Assembly (NCBI RefSeq): GCF_002090095.1
Contig: NZ_BBRJ01000002.1
Span: forward strand, 671,265 to 735,264
Source of the DNA: Demequina sp. NBRC 110053
GTDB taxonomy: Bacteria > Actinomycetota > Actinomycetes > Actinomycetales > Demequinaceae
Length of the DNA stretch: 64,000 nt
Reading direction: 5' to 3'
This document shows positions 15,984 to 24,911 of this stretch, one piece after another. The stretch's first letter is position 1; every line of letters begins with the position of its first letter. The notes beneath the pieces are model-generated. The model had not been told where the DNA came from, ran no database searches, and saw nothing but the letters and a program-made list of their open reading frames with translations. A program made the translations under genes and the position numbers.

Positions 15984-17273
15984 ATGAGCCAGCCAGTCGA
16001 GCGGGTGTACGTCGCGCGCCTCGCGGGCACCACCGTCTTCGACCCCATCGGCGACGCCGTGGGCCGCGTGCGCGATGTCGTGATCCTCATGCGCCGCGGA
16101 AGCGCGCCCGTCGCCGTCGGCCTCGTCGTCGAGGTCCCTGGACGCCGCCGCGTGTTCCTGCCGCTCACGCGGGTCACGTCGATCGCGCCCGGCCAGGTGA
16201 TCTGCACGGGCGTGCTGAACCTGCGCCGATTCAAGGCGCGCGCCTCGGAGACGCTCGCCATCGCGGAGCTCCTCGAGCGCTCGGTCACCATCAAGGCGGG
16301 TCGCGAGCAGGCGTTCATCGAGGACCTCGCGATCGAGCCGATGCGCGGAGGCACCTGGGCCGTGTCGAAGCTGTACGTCCGCAAGGCCGAGCGCCGCAAG
16401 GGCGTGCTGGGCTTCTCCCGCCGCGGGGAGGCCGTGGTGGTCGGCCTCGACGACGTCACCGGCGTCATGAAGCGCGACGAGGTGCAGGGCGCGCAGCTCG
16501 TGATCCAACGCTTCGCGGACCACAAGCCCGCCGACCTCGCGGCCGCGCTGATGGAGATGTCCCCCGCGCGCTCCGCGGAGATCGCGGCGGCTCTCGATGA
16601 CGAGCGCCTCGCGGACGTGCTCGAGGAGCTGCCCGAGGAGGATCAGCTGCGCCTGCTCGGCACGCTGCAGTCGGATCGCGCGGCCGACGTGCTCGAGGCG
16701 ATGGACCCCGACGACGCCGCCGACCTGCTGGGCGACCTTCCCGATGCCCAGGCGGAGGCGCTGCTGCGGCTCATGGAGCCCGAGGACGCCGAGCAGGTGC
16801 GCCAGCTGCTGGGCTACGAGGATGACACGGCCGGCGGCCTGATGACCACCGAGCCCGTGATCGTGGGTCCGGAGGCGACCGTGGCCAGCTGCCTCGCGCT
16901 CGTGCGCAAGCAGGAGCTCCCTCCCGCCCTCGCGTCGATGGTCTTCGTGGTGCGGCCCCCGCTCGAGACGCCCACCGGTCGCTACATCGGACTGGTTCAC
17001 ATCCAGCGACTGCTGCGGGAGGCGCCGCACGAGTCCATCGGCAGCTACTGCGACTCCGCCATCGAGGCGCTCGCGCCCCACGACTCGCTCGCCGAGGTCT
17101 CGCGGCGCATGGCCGCGTACGACATCCTCGCCCTGCCCGTGATCGACGACGACCACCGCCTCCTGGGCGCGATCTCGATCGACGACGTGCTCGATCATCT
17201 GCTGCCCAGCGACTGGCGTGAGCACATGGACGATGAGGCGAGCGACGGAGCCGCGCCCGGGGTGGCCTCATGA
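15984..17273 (+). CDS. MgtE N-domain/CBS-domain protein lacking the transport domain
   Basis: A 429-residue cytoplasmic protein. An N-terminal PRC-barrel-like region (GDAVGRVRDVVILMRRG) is followed by the MgtE intracellular superhelical domain, with repeated acidic helices LADVLEELPEEDQLRLL, AADVLEAMDPDDAADLL and AEALLRLMEPEDAEQV (about 205-275). A CBS pair with VYDILALPVIDDDHRLLGAI-like strands closes it (about 290-415). Full MgtE magnesium channels add five membrane helices, which are absent here. The protein may therefore be a magnesium-sensing regulator or partner. It overlaps the DUF1003 membrane protein by four bases (ATGA), which suggests the two act together. Confidence 0.85.
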   Translation: MSQPVERVYVARLAGTTVFDPIGDAVGRVRDVVILMRRGSAPVAVGLVVEVPGRRRVFLPLTRVTSIAPGQVICTGVLNLRRFKARASETLAIAELLERSVTIKAGREQAFIEDLAIEPMRGGTWAVSKLYVRKAERRKGVLGFSRRGEAVVVGLDDVTGVMKRDEVQGAQLVIQRFADHKPADLAAALMEMSPARSAEIAAALDDERLADVLEELPEEDQLRLLGTLQSDRAADVLEAMDPDDAADLLGDLPDAQAEALLRLMEPEDAEQVRQLLGYEDDTAGGLMTTEPVIVGPEATVASCLALVRKQELPPALASMVFVVRPPLETPTGRYIGLVHIQRLLREAPHESIGSYCDSAIEALAPHDSLAEVSRRMAAYDILALPVIDDDHRLLGAISIDDVLDHLLPSDWREHMDDEASDGAAPGVAS

Positions 17274-17773
17274 GCGACCGCCTCGACCGCCCCAAGGCCG
17301 AGCAGCGCAGGCCGTGGCACCGCCGCCGCAAGGGATCCGACCGGTTCGGCGCGGTCTCGGAGGGGATCGCCCGGTTCCTCGGCACTCCCCGGTTCCTCGT
17401 CTACCTCACGGTGTTCGTCATCGTGTGGCTCATCTGGAACACCTGGGCGCCGGAGTCGCTGCGATTCGACTCCGCGTCGAATGGCTACACGGCGCTCACG
17501 CTCATGCTGTCGCTCCAGGCGTCCTACGCGGCGCCGCTGATCCTGCTCGCGCAGAACCGTCAGGACGACCGCGACAGGGTCTCCGCCGAGCAGGATCGTC
17601 AGCGCGCCGAGCGCTCGCTCGCGGACACGGAGTACCTGGCGCGCGAGGTCGCCGCGCTGCGTCAGGCCGTCGGAGAGACCGCCACGCGCGACTTCGTGCG
17701 CTCGGAGCTCAGGGCGCTCCTGGAGGAGCTGCAGCAGCTCGACGCCGAGGACGCCGCGCGCGACGCGCGGTGA
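17270..17773 (+). CDS. DUF1003 membrane protein
   Basis: A 167-residue protein of the DUF1003 family. It has a basic N-terminus, two membrane segments (FLVYLTVFVIVWLIWNTW and LTLMLSLQASYAAPLILLA, with the conserved QASYAAPLILLAQNRQDDRDR) and a coiled-coil tail rich in Arg/Glu. The function is unknown. Translational coupling to the MgtE-N/CBS gene (ATGA overlap) is seen and suggests a joint membrane function, possibly the membrane anchor of that sensor. No separate promoter is visible. Confidence 0.88.
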   Translation: MSDRLDRPKAEQRRPWHRRRKGSDRFGAVSEGIARFLGTPRFLVYLTVFVIVWLIWNTWAPESLRFDSASNGYTALTLMLSLQASYAAPLILLAQNRQDDRDRVSAEQDRQRAERSLADTEYLAREVAALRQAVGETATRDFVRSELRALLEELQQLDAEDAARDAR

Positions 17774-17782
17774 GCCGCCCCC

Positions 17783-18361
17783 TCACACCCGCGCGCGCGA
17801 GCGCCGCTGGCGACTGAAGAGCGCGGTCGACACCACCGCGCCAGCCATGATGAGGCCCACTGCGATGACCGCGACCAGCGAGTCCAGCGACGGCGTCGCC
17901 AGCAGGTCCGCCGTCTGGACAAGCTCGTTTCTCATGAGACCGGCGACGTCCGAGGAGGGGTCGATCGCCATCAGCAGCGCCGCGCCGGCCGCGGAGGCGA
18001 CGCCCCACACCAGCGTCCCCACCGCGCTCGCGGCGAAGGCCACCGACCACCGATCCCGACCCCCGCCGAGCCGCATGCCCGCCCCCGTCAGCACCCCGAT
18101 GATGAGAGACGCGGCCAGCACCTCGTGTCCCGTCAGGATGAACAGAGCGACGTACAGGACGCCGCCGAGGAAGGCGAACAGCACCCCGACCACCATCGAG
18201 CGCACCTTCGGCCGACCGGACGAGGGAGTCGACGCGTCCGTCGACTCCTGCAGGGGGACGTGGATGCGGGGCGCATCGGCGTCGCCCGCGCGGAGCCACC
18301 CCTGCGGCCCGAGAATCCCGTTCGGGTCGTCGGACTCCGGGTAGAAGGTCCGGGATCGCAT
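17783..18361 (-). CDS. Hypothetical four-helix membrane protein
   Basis: I do not recognise a named family. The 192-residue protein has a polar N-terminus of about 60 residues (FYPESDDPNGILGPQGW) and four hydrophobic segments: VVGVLFAFLGGVLYVALFIL, VLAASLIIGVLTGAGMRL, VAFAASAVGTLVWGVASAAG and SLVAVIAVGLIMAGAVVSTA. It ends in a basic RQRRSRARV. The topology suggests both ends in the cytoplasm. The ATG at 18361 follows GAGGGGG by four bases. It converges on DUF1003 with nine bases between stops and is divergent from mrp. Confidence 0.6.
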   Translation of the reverse strand: MRSRTFYPESDDPNGILGPQGWLRAGDADAPRIHVPLQESTDASTPSSGRPKVRSMVVGVLFAFLGGVLYVALFILTGHEVLAASLIIGVLTGAGMRLGGGRDRWSVAFAASAVGTLVWGVASAAGAALLMAIDPSSDVAGLMRNELVQTADLLATPSLDSLVAVIAVGLIMAGAVVSTALFSRQRRSRARV

Positions 18362-18513
18362 CGGGCCCCCTCGCGCTCGCCAGCCTGATGATGGGGTGCA
18401 TCGTCCCATGCGCCCCTGCCCCGCACAAGGTTGCGACACGGTGGCTGTGACCGAGTTCACATCGCGCCGAACGGCGATCGACGAGCGGGTGAGGGGGACC
18501 GAGTCCCAGCGCC

Positions 18514-18519
18514 TACCAT
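18514..18519 (+). promoter_or_regulatory. -10 box TACCAT for mrp (leaderless)
   Basis: TACCAT, then GGGTGGC (seven bases), then the ATG at 18527. The box overlaps the alternative ATG at 18518, which argues for the downstream start. Confidence 0.5.
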
Positions 18520-18526
18520 GGGTGGC

Positions 18527-19651
18527 ATGCCTACCGTCGAGCAGCTCCGCGACGCCCTCAGCACCGTCATCGACCCCGAGATCCGCCGCCCGATCACCGA
18601 GATCGGCATGGTGCGATCCGTGGACGTCGACGGGTCCACGGCGACCATCGGCATCGACCTGACCACGGCCGGCTGCCCCATGAAGGAGCGCATCACGGAC
18701 GACGTCAAGGGCGCGGCCGCCCGCGTCGCGGGGGTCGAGCAGGTGTCGATCGAGCTCGGCGTCATGGACGAGGAGCAACGGCTCGCGCTGCGCTCCAAGC
18801 TGCGCGGCGGAAAGCCGGAGCCCGTCATCCAGTTCACGCAGCCTGGCAATCTCACCAAGATCTACGCGATCGCGTCCGGCAAGGGCGGCGTCGGCAAGTC
18901 GACCGTGACCGCCAACCTCGCGGCGGCGATGGCCGCCGACGGGCTGAAGGTGGGCGTGCTCGACGCCGACATCTTCGGCTTCTCCATTCCCGGCATGCTC
19001 GGCGTGACGGGGCAGCCCACGCGCCTGGATGACATGCTGCTGCCGCCCATCGCCCACGAGGTCAAGGCCGTGTCGATCGGCATGTTCGTGCCCGAGGGCC
19101 AGCCCGTCGTGTGGCGCGGGCCCATGCTCCACCGCGCCATCGAGCAGTTCCTCGCTGACGTCTATTGGGGCGACCTCGACGTGCTGCTGCTGGACCTGCC
19201 GCCCGGCACCGGCGACATCGCCATCTCCGTGGCTCAGCTCCTTCCGCACGCCGAGCTCGTCGTCGTGACGACGCCTCAGGTCGCGGCGGCCGGGGTCGCC
19301 GAGCGCGCGGGCTCGATTGCAACGCAGACCTCGCAGAACGTCGTGGGCGTGATCGAGAACATGGCGTGGCTCGACCAGGCCGACGGCTCGCGCCTGCACC
19401 TGTTCGGCGAGGGCGGCGGACAGGTGGTCGCGGATCGCCTGTCGAAGACCCTCGGCACGAGCGTGCCGGTCCTGGGCCAGGTGCCCCTCGACATCACCGC
19501 CCGCGAGGCGGGCGACGCCGGCACCCCGGTCGTCATCAGCGACCCCGGCTCGGTCGCCGCCGAGTCGATGCGTGACATCGCCCGATCGCTGACGGCGCGC
19601 CAGCGCGGACTCGCGGGACGCTCCCTGGGCGTCACCCCCGTCAAGCGCTGA
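18527..19651 (+). CDS. mrp: Mrp/ApbC-type iron-sulfur cluster carrier P-loop ATPase
   Basis: A 374-residue Mrp protein that assembles or transfers [4Fe-4S] clusters to target enzymes. Residues 1-95 are a MIP18/DUF59 domain (VIDPEIRRPITEIGMV). A deviant Walker A motif GKGGVGKST is near 119-126. DADIFGFSIPGMLGV, LLLDLPPGTGDIAI and GVIENMAWL follow. The usual CxxC near the C-terminus that bridges the cluster is not seen in this copy; the region after VIENMAWL reads DQADGSRLHLFGEGGG. Bacillus-type carriers keep those cysteines, so this may be a divergent actinobacterial form. The gene is monocistronic and leaderless by spacing. Confidence 0.9.
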   Translation: MPTVEQLRDALSTVIDPEIRRPITEIGMVRSVDVDGSTATIGIDLTTAGCPMKERITDDVKGAAARVAGVEQVSIELGVMDEEQRLALRSKLRGGKPEPVIQFTQPGNLTKIYAIASGKGGVGKSTVTANLAAAMAADGLKVGVLDADIFGFSIPGMLGVTGQPTRLDDMLLPPIAHEVKAVSIGMFVPEGQPVVWRGPMLHRAIEQFLADVYWGDLDVLLLDLPPGTGDIAISVAQLLPHAELVVVTTPQVAAAGVAERAGSIATQTSQNVVGVIENMAWLDQADGSRLHLFGEGGGQVVADRLSKTLGTSVPVLGQVPLDITAREAGDAGTPVVISDPGSVAAESMRDIARSLTARQRGLAGRSLGVTPVKR

Positions 19652-19717
19652 CGCGCTGGCGCGTGGAGCGGGGTGTCACCGGCTCGACGCGGCGGGCTCG
19701 GCGCATGGTTTCGACCA

Positions 19718-19759
19718 ATCAGTGCTGAGCGCGCAGTGCTGAACGATCAGTGCTCAGCG
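19718..19759. repeat. Three tandem 14-bp repeats across a gene end
   Basis: ATCAGTGCTGAGCG (19718-19731), CGCAGTGCTGAACG (19732-19745) and ATCAGTGCTCAGCG (19746-19759) are consecutive, with CAGTGCT fixed. The last copy includes the stop codon of the minus-strand gene. GCGCGCAGTG (19729-19738) also pairs with CACTGCGCGC (19762-19771), extended by AACG/CGTT, so the array can fold as a terminator-like hairpin between mrp and that gene. Confidence 0.7.
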
Positions 19760-20539
19760 TTCACTGCGCGCGCCCCAGCCGACGATGATCGCGGCCGAGA
19801 GTCCCGCGAGCAGGCCTCCCGTCGACACCGGCGGCGTCGCGAGCGCCGCCAGCAGGGCGTCGTTGAATGACGGGCCTTCAGCGCCGATGAGCTCGAGCGC
19901 GGGGAGGTCCCCCGACACCAGCCCGGTGATGGACATGACATGCACGCCGATGACAGCGGCGATGAACGCCTCGGCCTGGCGGCGCAGTCCGCCCGCATCG
20001 CTCAGGTAGCGCATCGAGAAGCCCACCGCGGCTGCGAGCAACGCTCCCAGGATGATCATCGCGAGAACGCTGGGCTTGCCTGGAACCAACACCGACAGCA
20101 GGAGCGCCACGAGGATGGCGACCACCAGTCCGGCCGTCAGCGGTCCCACGGCATTGGCCCGGACGGAGTCGAGGAAGGACCGGTCCGTCCGCCGCGGAGC
20201 CGGTGCGCCGGCAGCATCGGCCGAGACCGCGCCCGGCGATGCGGCAGGGGCGGCATGAGCATGCTGGCCAGGGCTCGCATCGGAAGCCTCGGGTGCGGCC
20301 TCGGGTGCGGCCGCAGGTGCGGGCTCGGGGTCAGCGATGGGCGCCGTGGCGGCGGAGCCGTCGCCGGCGGCCTGGCTAGCCTTCGCCTGGCTCGCCTTCG
20401 GCTTGCGCGGCGCGGACGTGCGCGCTCCCGCCGCACCACGTGAGGCCTTGGCAGCGCTGGACGTGCGCGGCGCTCGCTTCTTGGCCGGCTTGGCCTCGTC
20501 GCTGCCGGAGCCGGCAGGCTCGGACGTGCCTTCTGACAT
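19754..20539 (-). CDS. Membrane protein with lysine/alanine-rich histone H1-like N-terminus
   Basis: An unassigned protein of 261 residues. The first half (about 15-120) is low-complexity, rich in Ala, Lys, Pro and Ser (KPAKKRAPRTSSAAKASRG, APRKPKASQAKASQ), and resembles the tails of bacterial H1-like DNA-binding proteins. An Ala/Pro/Glu stretch follows. The second half has four membrane helices: LTAGLVVAILVALLLSVLV, VLAMIILGALLAAAVGFSM, AEAFIAAVIGVHVMSI and GGLLAGLSAAIIVGWG. The basic region would face the cytoplasm and could bind nucleic acid or acidic lipids. GAGGAGG seven bases before the ATG fixes the start. Confidence 0.6.
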   Translation of the reverse strand: MSEGTSEPAGSGSDEAKPAKKRAPRTSSAAKASRGAAGARTSAPRKPKASQAKASQAAGDGSAATAPIADPEPAPAAAPEAAPEASDASPGQHAHAAPAASPGAVSADAAGAPAPRRTDRSFLDSVRANAVGPLTAGLVVAILVALLLSVLVPGKPSVLAMIILGALLAAAVGFSMRYLSDAGGLRRQAEAFIAAVIGVHVMSITGLVSGDLPALELIGAEGPSFNDALLAALATPPVSTGGLLAGLSAAIIVGWGARSER

Positions 20540-20620
20540 GGGCAGACCTCCTCGTAGCGGTGCGTTCGGCCATGGTACGCCCGCCGGTCAGCCGACCGTG
20601 ACGCACGGTCTCGTTCCTGG

Positions 20621-20626
20621 CACAAT
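20621..20626 (+). promoter_or_regulatory. -10 box CACAAT for galK (leaderless)
   Basis: CACAAT, seven bases (GACCGTT), then the ATG at 20634. The alternative ATG at 20625 overlaps the box itself. Confidence 0.4.
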
Positions 20627-20633
20627 GACCGTT

Positions 20634-21863
20634 ATGCGGAGTGACGAGCCCCTGGGCGAGCCACGATGGATCGACCCGTGGACTCGAGGGCAGGGCGAGA
20701 CTCGCGTCCGCGCGCTTTTCGCGCGGACGTGGGGGGCTGAGCCCGCAGGGGTCTGGTCCGCACCTGGCCGCATCACGATCATCGGCGAGCACACCGACTA
20801 CTCTGGTGGCCTGTCGCTGCCGACCGTGACGGCCCACAGGACCTATGTCGCCGCCCGCCGGCGCGACGATGACACGGTGCGCGTGCTGTCGGAGGGCGCC
20901 GACGCCTTCGACGGCCCGGGAGAGCGCTGGACGGGCACGCTCACGGACATCGGTCCAGACCAGGTGAGCGGCTGGCCCGCGTACGTCGCGGGCGTGCTGT
21001 GGGCCCTTCGCGAGCGCGGCTATGACGGCCCTGGCATGGATGTGGTGATCGCGTCCTGCCTTCCGACGGCGTCAGGACTGGCATCCTCCGGAGCCGTCGA
21101 GTGCGCGACGGCGCTCGCGGCGAACGCGCTGTGGGGCCTCGCGCTGGACTCCGACGACGGCCACGCCGAGCTCGCCGAGGCCTGCATCGACGGCGAGGAG
21201 GCCATCGCCCGTGCGCCCACCGGCGGTCTCGACCAGCACACGCAGCTGCGCTGCCGCGAGGGCGAGGCACTCGAGCTCGACTTCTCGGAGCGGCCGCCGC
21301 GTGCCACGCACAGGCCGCTGTACTTCCCCGACTACGGGCTCGGACTTCTCGTCACCGACGTGCGCACGCGTGATCGGGACCGCACTCCCGGCTACCGGCG
21401 CCGCCGCGACGAATGCGCTGCGGCGGCGTCGGCCTTGGGGGTCGAGCGGCTGCGCGATCTCGCGGGAGACCACAGGGCCCGGGCGCGGATCGAGGCGCTG
21501 GCGGACCCGGTGCTGCGGGCTCGCGCGCGCCACGTGGTCGCCGAGATCGAACGGGTCGAGGACGTGAGTGCCCAGCTGGCGGGGACGGGGCCGGCGCACG
21601 AGAGGTTCGTCGACATCGGCAAGCAGCTGTTCCGCTCGCATGCCTCTCTCGAGGTGGACTATCACGCCTCCACGCCCGAGCTCAACCTCGCCGTCGACAC
21701 GGCGTTCCGCAACGGCGTCCTGGGCGCCCGCATGGTGGGGGCGGGCTTCGGCGGCTCGACCATCGCCCTGGTGCGCAGGGCCGATGCGGATGGCGTCGCT
21801 CGCTCGATCGATCACGCGTTCGTCGAGGAGGGCCTGGAGCGACCGCGCTTCCTGATGGTCTGA
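20634..21863 (+). CDS. galK: Galactokinase
   Basis: A 409-residue GHMP-superfamily sugar kinase that phosphorylates alpha-D-galactose at C1 in the Leloir pathway. The galactokinase signature is APGRITIIGEHTDYSGG (about 42-58). The ATP-binding loop is LPTASGLASSGAVECA (about 143), and VGAGFGGSTIALV (about 368) is GHMP motif 3. Loop 2 is less glycine-rich than the usual PxGAGLSSSA, so substrate range could be shifted. No galT, galE or transporter is adjacent. Its stop codon abuts the stop of xth with no base between them. Confidence 0.88.
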   Translation: MRSDEPLGEPRWIDPWTRGQGETRVRALFARTWGAEPAGVWSAPGRITIIGEHTDYSGGLSLPTVTAHRTYVAARRRDDDTVRVLSEGADAFDGPGERWTGTLTDIGPDQVSGWPAYVAGVLWALRERGYDGPGMDVVIASCLPTASGLASSGAVECATALAANALWGLALDSDDGHAELAEACIDGEEAIARAPTGGLDQHTQLRCREGEALELDFSERPPRATHRPLYFPDYGLGLLVTDVRTRDRDRTPGYRRRRDECAAAASALGVERLRDLAGDHRARARIEALADPVLRARARHVVAEIERVEDVSAQLAGTGPAHERFVDIGKQLFRSHASLEVDYHASTPELNLAVDTAFRNGVLGARMVGAGFGGSTIALVRRADADGVARSIDHAFVEEGLERPRFLMV

Positions 21864-22667
21864 CTAGAGCTGGTAGTCCACCACCAGCGGAGCGTGATCG
21901 GACCAGCGCGTGTCGTACGACGGCGCGCGATCCACGCGAACGTCGGTGACGGCGGCCGCGAGGGCGGGCGAGGTGAGCTGGTAGTCGATGCGCCAGCCGG
22001 CGTCGTTGTCGAAGGCCTTGCCGCGCTGCGACCACCACGTGTACGGGCCGGGCTGATCGCCGGCGTGGACGCGGTGCACGTCCACCCAGCCCGCCTCGAT
22101 CCAGCGGTCGATGTAGGCGCGCTCCTCGGGCAGGAAGCCTGCGGACTTGAGGTTGCCCTTCCAGTTCTTGATGTCGTTGGTGGTGTGAGCGATGTTGATG
22201 TCGCCCATCACCACCACGCGCTCGTGCGCGTCCGCGAGGGCGCCCAGCCGGGCGGTCATCAGCTCGAGGAAGGCATACTTGTCGGCCATCGACTCAGGCT
22301 TCTCGACGCTGCCGGAGTGGACATAGACGGACACGACGCGCACGTCGCCGGCAGGTGACGGCACGGTGCCCTCGACCCAGCGGCCGGTGTGCGTCGCCGC
22401 CGTCGCCGCGTCTCCAAGCGCCTCGGCGCCGGCGTGCACGTCGGACAGCTCCGAGCGCGCCAGGATCGCGACGCCGTTGCGACCCTTCTGCTCGCTGATG
22501 TGGTCCGCGACATGCCAGGTCTGGCCCAGCTGGGCCACCAGCAGTTCCTCCGGCGCGCGCACCTCCTGGAGGCACACCACGTCAGCGCCCACCTCATCGA
22601 GCCAGGGCAGCATGCCCTTGCGCAGCGCAGCGCGCACCCCGTTGACGTTGACCGACACGACTCGCAT
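21864..22667 (-). CDS. xth: Exodeoxyribonuclease III family AP endonuclease
   Basis: A 267-residue endonuclease/exonuclease/phosphatase fold enzyme that cleaves abasic sites and trims 3' ends in base-excision repair. Catalytic motifs are present: VNVNGVRAA (Asn), VCLQEVRAP (Glu), SVYVHSG, MGDINIAHT (Asp-Asn), WRIDYQLTSP and RWSDHAPLVVDY (Asp-His). It is the last gene of the glyA-folD-xth operon. The folD stop and its own start share one base (TGATG). A repair gene riding behind one-carbon genes is an odd pairing, possibly only positional. Confidence 0.92.
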   Translation of the reverse strand: MRVVSVNVNGVRAALRKGMLPWLDEVGADVVCLQEVRAPEELLVAQLGQTWHVADHISEQKGRNGVAILARSELSDVHAGAEALGDAATAATHTGRWVEGTVPSPAGDVRVVSVYVHSGSVEKPESMADKYAFLELMTARLGALADAHERVVVMGDINIAHTTNDIKNWKGNLKSAGFLPEERAYIDRWIEAGWVDVHRVHAGDQPGPYTWWSQRGKAFDNDAGWRIDYQLTSPALAAAVTDVRVDRAPSYDTRWSDHAPLVVDYQL

Positions 22668-23554
22668 CAGCGAATCCCCGCCTTCCTCTCGCTTGCCTCG
22701 ACCACGTTCGCCAGCAGCATCGCCCTCGTCATCGGCCCGACTCCCCCAGGATTGGGCGAGAACCAGGAGGACCGTGCCACCGCATCGGCGCTGATGTCTC
22801 CGGCGACCTTCGACTTGCCCGTCTCCGGGTCCGTGACGCGTGACACGCCCACGTCGACGAGCACTGCGCCCTCCTTGACCATGTCCCCGGCGATGATGCC
22901 CGGCACGCCCGCGGCGGCGACGATGACGTCCGCCTCCCGCGTGTGGGAGGCCAGGTCAGCGGTGCCCGTGTGACACAACGAGACCGTCGCGTTGACATCC
23001 TTGCGGGTCAGCAGCAGACCGATGGACCGTCCCACCGTCGTGCCGCGGCCCACGACCACCACGTGCTTGCCCCGCAGCGAGACGCCGTGGCGTTCGATGA
23101 GCTCGATGATCCCCTTGGGCGTGCACGGCAGGCTCGAGGTCACCGGCTCCGAGGTGCGCAGCACGAGGCGACCGAGGTTGGTCGGGTGCAGGCCGTCGGC
23201 ATCCTTGTCCGGGTCGATCAGCTCGAGCACCCGGTTGGTGTCGATGCCGGCTGGCAGCGGCAGCTGGACGATGAAGCCCGTGCATGCAGGGTCCTCGTTG
23301 AGGCGCACGACCGCGGCCTCGATCTCCTCCTGCGTCGCTGTCTCGGGCAGGTCCTCGCGGATCGACGCGATGCCCACCTCGGCGCAGTCCGCATGCTTGC
23401 CGTTGACGTACCAGGTCGAACCCGGGTCGGACCCGACCAGGAGCGTGCCGAGGCCGGGCACCACGCCTTGAGCCTCGAGCGCCGCCGCGCGCTCGGTGAG
23501 CTCCGCCTTGATGGTCGCCGCGGTGGCCTTGCCGTCCAGTCGCTGCGCGGTCAT
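22667..23554 (-). CDS. folD: Bifunctional methylenetetrahydrofolate dehydrogenase/cyclohydrolase
   Basis: A 295-residue FolD enzyme converting 5,10-methylene-THF to 10-formyl-THF with NADP. The catalytic Tyr/Lys segment [15 protein letters not shown] (about 49-63) is present, as are [43 protein letters not shown] (dinucleotide loop) and [18 protein letters not shown]. Length is typical (about 285-300). It lies ten bases downstream of glyA and overlaps xth by one base, so the three form one operon under the ZTP riboswitch. The ATG at 23554 directly precedes the conserved start of the domain. Confidence 0.96.
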   Translation of the reverse strand: MTAQRLDGKATAATIKAELTERAAALEAQGVVPGLGTLLVGSDPGSTWYVNGKHADCAEVGIASIREDLPETATQEEIEAAVVRLNEDPACTGFIVQLPLPAGIDTNRVLELIDPDKDADGLHPTNLGRLVLRTSEPVTSSLPCTPKGIIELIERHGVSLRGKHVVVVGRGTTVGRSIGLLLTRKDVNATVSLCHTGTADLASHTREADVIVAAAGVPGIIAGDMVKEGAVLVDVGVSRVTDPETGKSKVAGDISADAVARSSWFSPNPGGVGPMTRAMLLANVVEASERKAGIR

Positions 23555-23564
23555 CGGCCGCCCC

Positions 23565-24863
23565 CTACTGCTGGAGTCCGTCGTACAGCGGGAAGTCGTC
23601 CGCAAGCCTCGCGACGCGCGCTCGCAGGCCGTCGACGTCCGCGTCCTTGCCGCCGATCAGCGCCTGTGCGATGACATCGGCGACCTCGGTGAACTCCTCG
23701 GCGCCGAAGCCCCGGCTCGCCAGTGCGGGCGTGCCGATGCGCAGACCGGACGTGACCATCGGCGGACGCGGGTCGAACGGCACCGCATTGCGGTTCACGG
23801 TGATGCCCACCTCGTGCAGCAGGTCCTCGGCATCCTGGCCCGTCAGCGGCGAGTGCCGCAGGTCGGCCAGCACCAGGTGGACATCAGTGCCGCCCGTGAC
23901 GACGCTGACGCCCGCCTCGACCGCATCGGCCGCGGTGAGTCGCTCCGCGATGATGCGCGCGCCCTCGAGCACGCGCTCCTGGCGCTCCTTGAACTCGGGG
24001 GCCGCGGCGGCCTTGAGCGCGACCGCCTTCGCGGCGATCACGTGCATGAGCGGGCCGCCCTGCTGGCCCGGGAAGACCGCGGAGTTGAGCTTCTTCGCGT
24101 ACTCGGTGTCGCGCGACAGGATCATGCCCGAGCGAGGGCCGCCGATGGTCTTGTGGATGGTGGTCGACACCACGTCCGAGTGCGGGACGGGGCTCGGGTG
24201 CAGGCCGGCGGCGACCAGGCCAGCGAAGTGCGCCATGTCGGTCCACAGCTTGGCCCCCACCTCATCCGCGATCGAGCGGAAGGCCTCGAAGTCGAGGTGG
24301 CGGGGGTAGGCGGACCAGCCCGCGATGATGACGTCGGGGCGCTCGGCGAGAGCCTGCTCGCGCACCTGATCCATCTCGATGCGGTGGGTGACCTCGTCGA
24401 GGCCATACGCGGCGACCTCGTAGAGCTTGCCCGAGAAGTTGAGCTTCATGCCGTGAGTGAGGTGGCCGCCGTGGGCGAGCGACAGTCCCATGATCTTGTC
24501 GCCGGCGTTGATGAGCGCGTGGAGCACCGCCGCGTTCGCGGTCGCGCCCGAGTGCGGCTGGACGTTGGCGTACTCGGCGCCGAAGAGGCTCTTGGCGCGC
24601 TCGATCGCGATGGTCTCCGCGACGTCGACCTCCTCGCAGCCGCCGTAGTAGCGGCGGCCGGGGTAGCCCTCGGCGTACTTGTTGGTGAGCACGGAGCCCT
24701 GGGCCTGCAGGACGGCGCGCGGGACGAAGTTCTCGGACGCGATCATCTCGAGGTAGGTGCGCTGGCGGCCCAGCTCGCGGTCGAGGACCTGGGCGATCTC
24801 GGGATCGAAGTCCTGCAGCGTCGCGTTCATGACGTCTGCGGTGGCGCTGGAGTCGGTGGTCAT
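23565..24863 (-). CDS. glyA: Serine hydroxymethyltransferase
   Basis: A 432-residue PLP enzyme that converts serine plus THF to glycine plus 5,10-methylene-THF, feeding FolD. Family motifs are intact: [54 protein letters not shown] and the PLP-lysine segment [18 protein letters not shown] (the usual HKTLRGPRGG is slightly varied). [13 protein letters not shown] ends the set. The ATG at 24863 follows AAGGA by five bases; a GTG one codon upstream is possible. It heads the glyA-folD-xth operon, controlled by a ZTP riboswitch in its leader. Confidence 0.96.
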   Translation of the reverse strand: MTTDSSATADVMNATLQDFDPEIAQVLDRELGRQRTYLEMIASENFVPRAVLQAQGSVLTNKYAEGYPGRRYYGGCEEVDVAETIAIERAKSLFGAEYANVQPHSGATANAAVLHALINAGDKIMGLSLAHGGHLTHGMKLNFSGKLYEVAAYGLDEVTHRIEMDQVREQALAERPDVIIAGWSAYPRHLDFEAFRSIADEVGAKLWTDMAHFAGLVAAGLHPSPVPHSDVVSTTIHKTIGGPRSGMILSRDTEYAKKLNSAVFPGQQGGPLMHVIAAKAVALKAAAAPEFKERQERVLEGARIIAERLTAADAVEAGVSVVTGGTDVHLVLADLRHSPLTGQDAEDLLHEVGITVNRNAVPFDPRPPMVTSGLRIGTPALASRGFGAEEFTEVADVIAQALIGGKDADVDGLRARVARLADDFPLYDGLQQ

Positions 24864-24911
24864 CACTGTCCTTGTCTGTCCTGGGCGGCGGGGCCGCCGG
24901 GTGTCCGGTGA

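Noticed and set aside
14847-17225. A 792-codon minus-strand open frame across the decarboxylase and MgtE-N genes
   Set aside because: Its translation is a His/Arg/Val/Gly-rich shadow with no family motifs, while the plus strand has two well-conserved proteins over the same bases. Long antisense frames are expected at this GC content.
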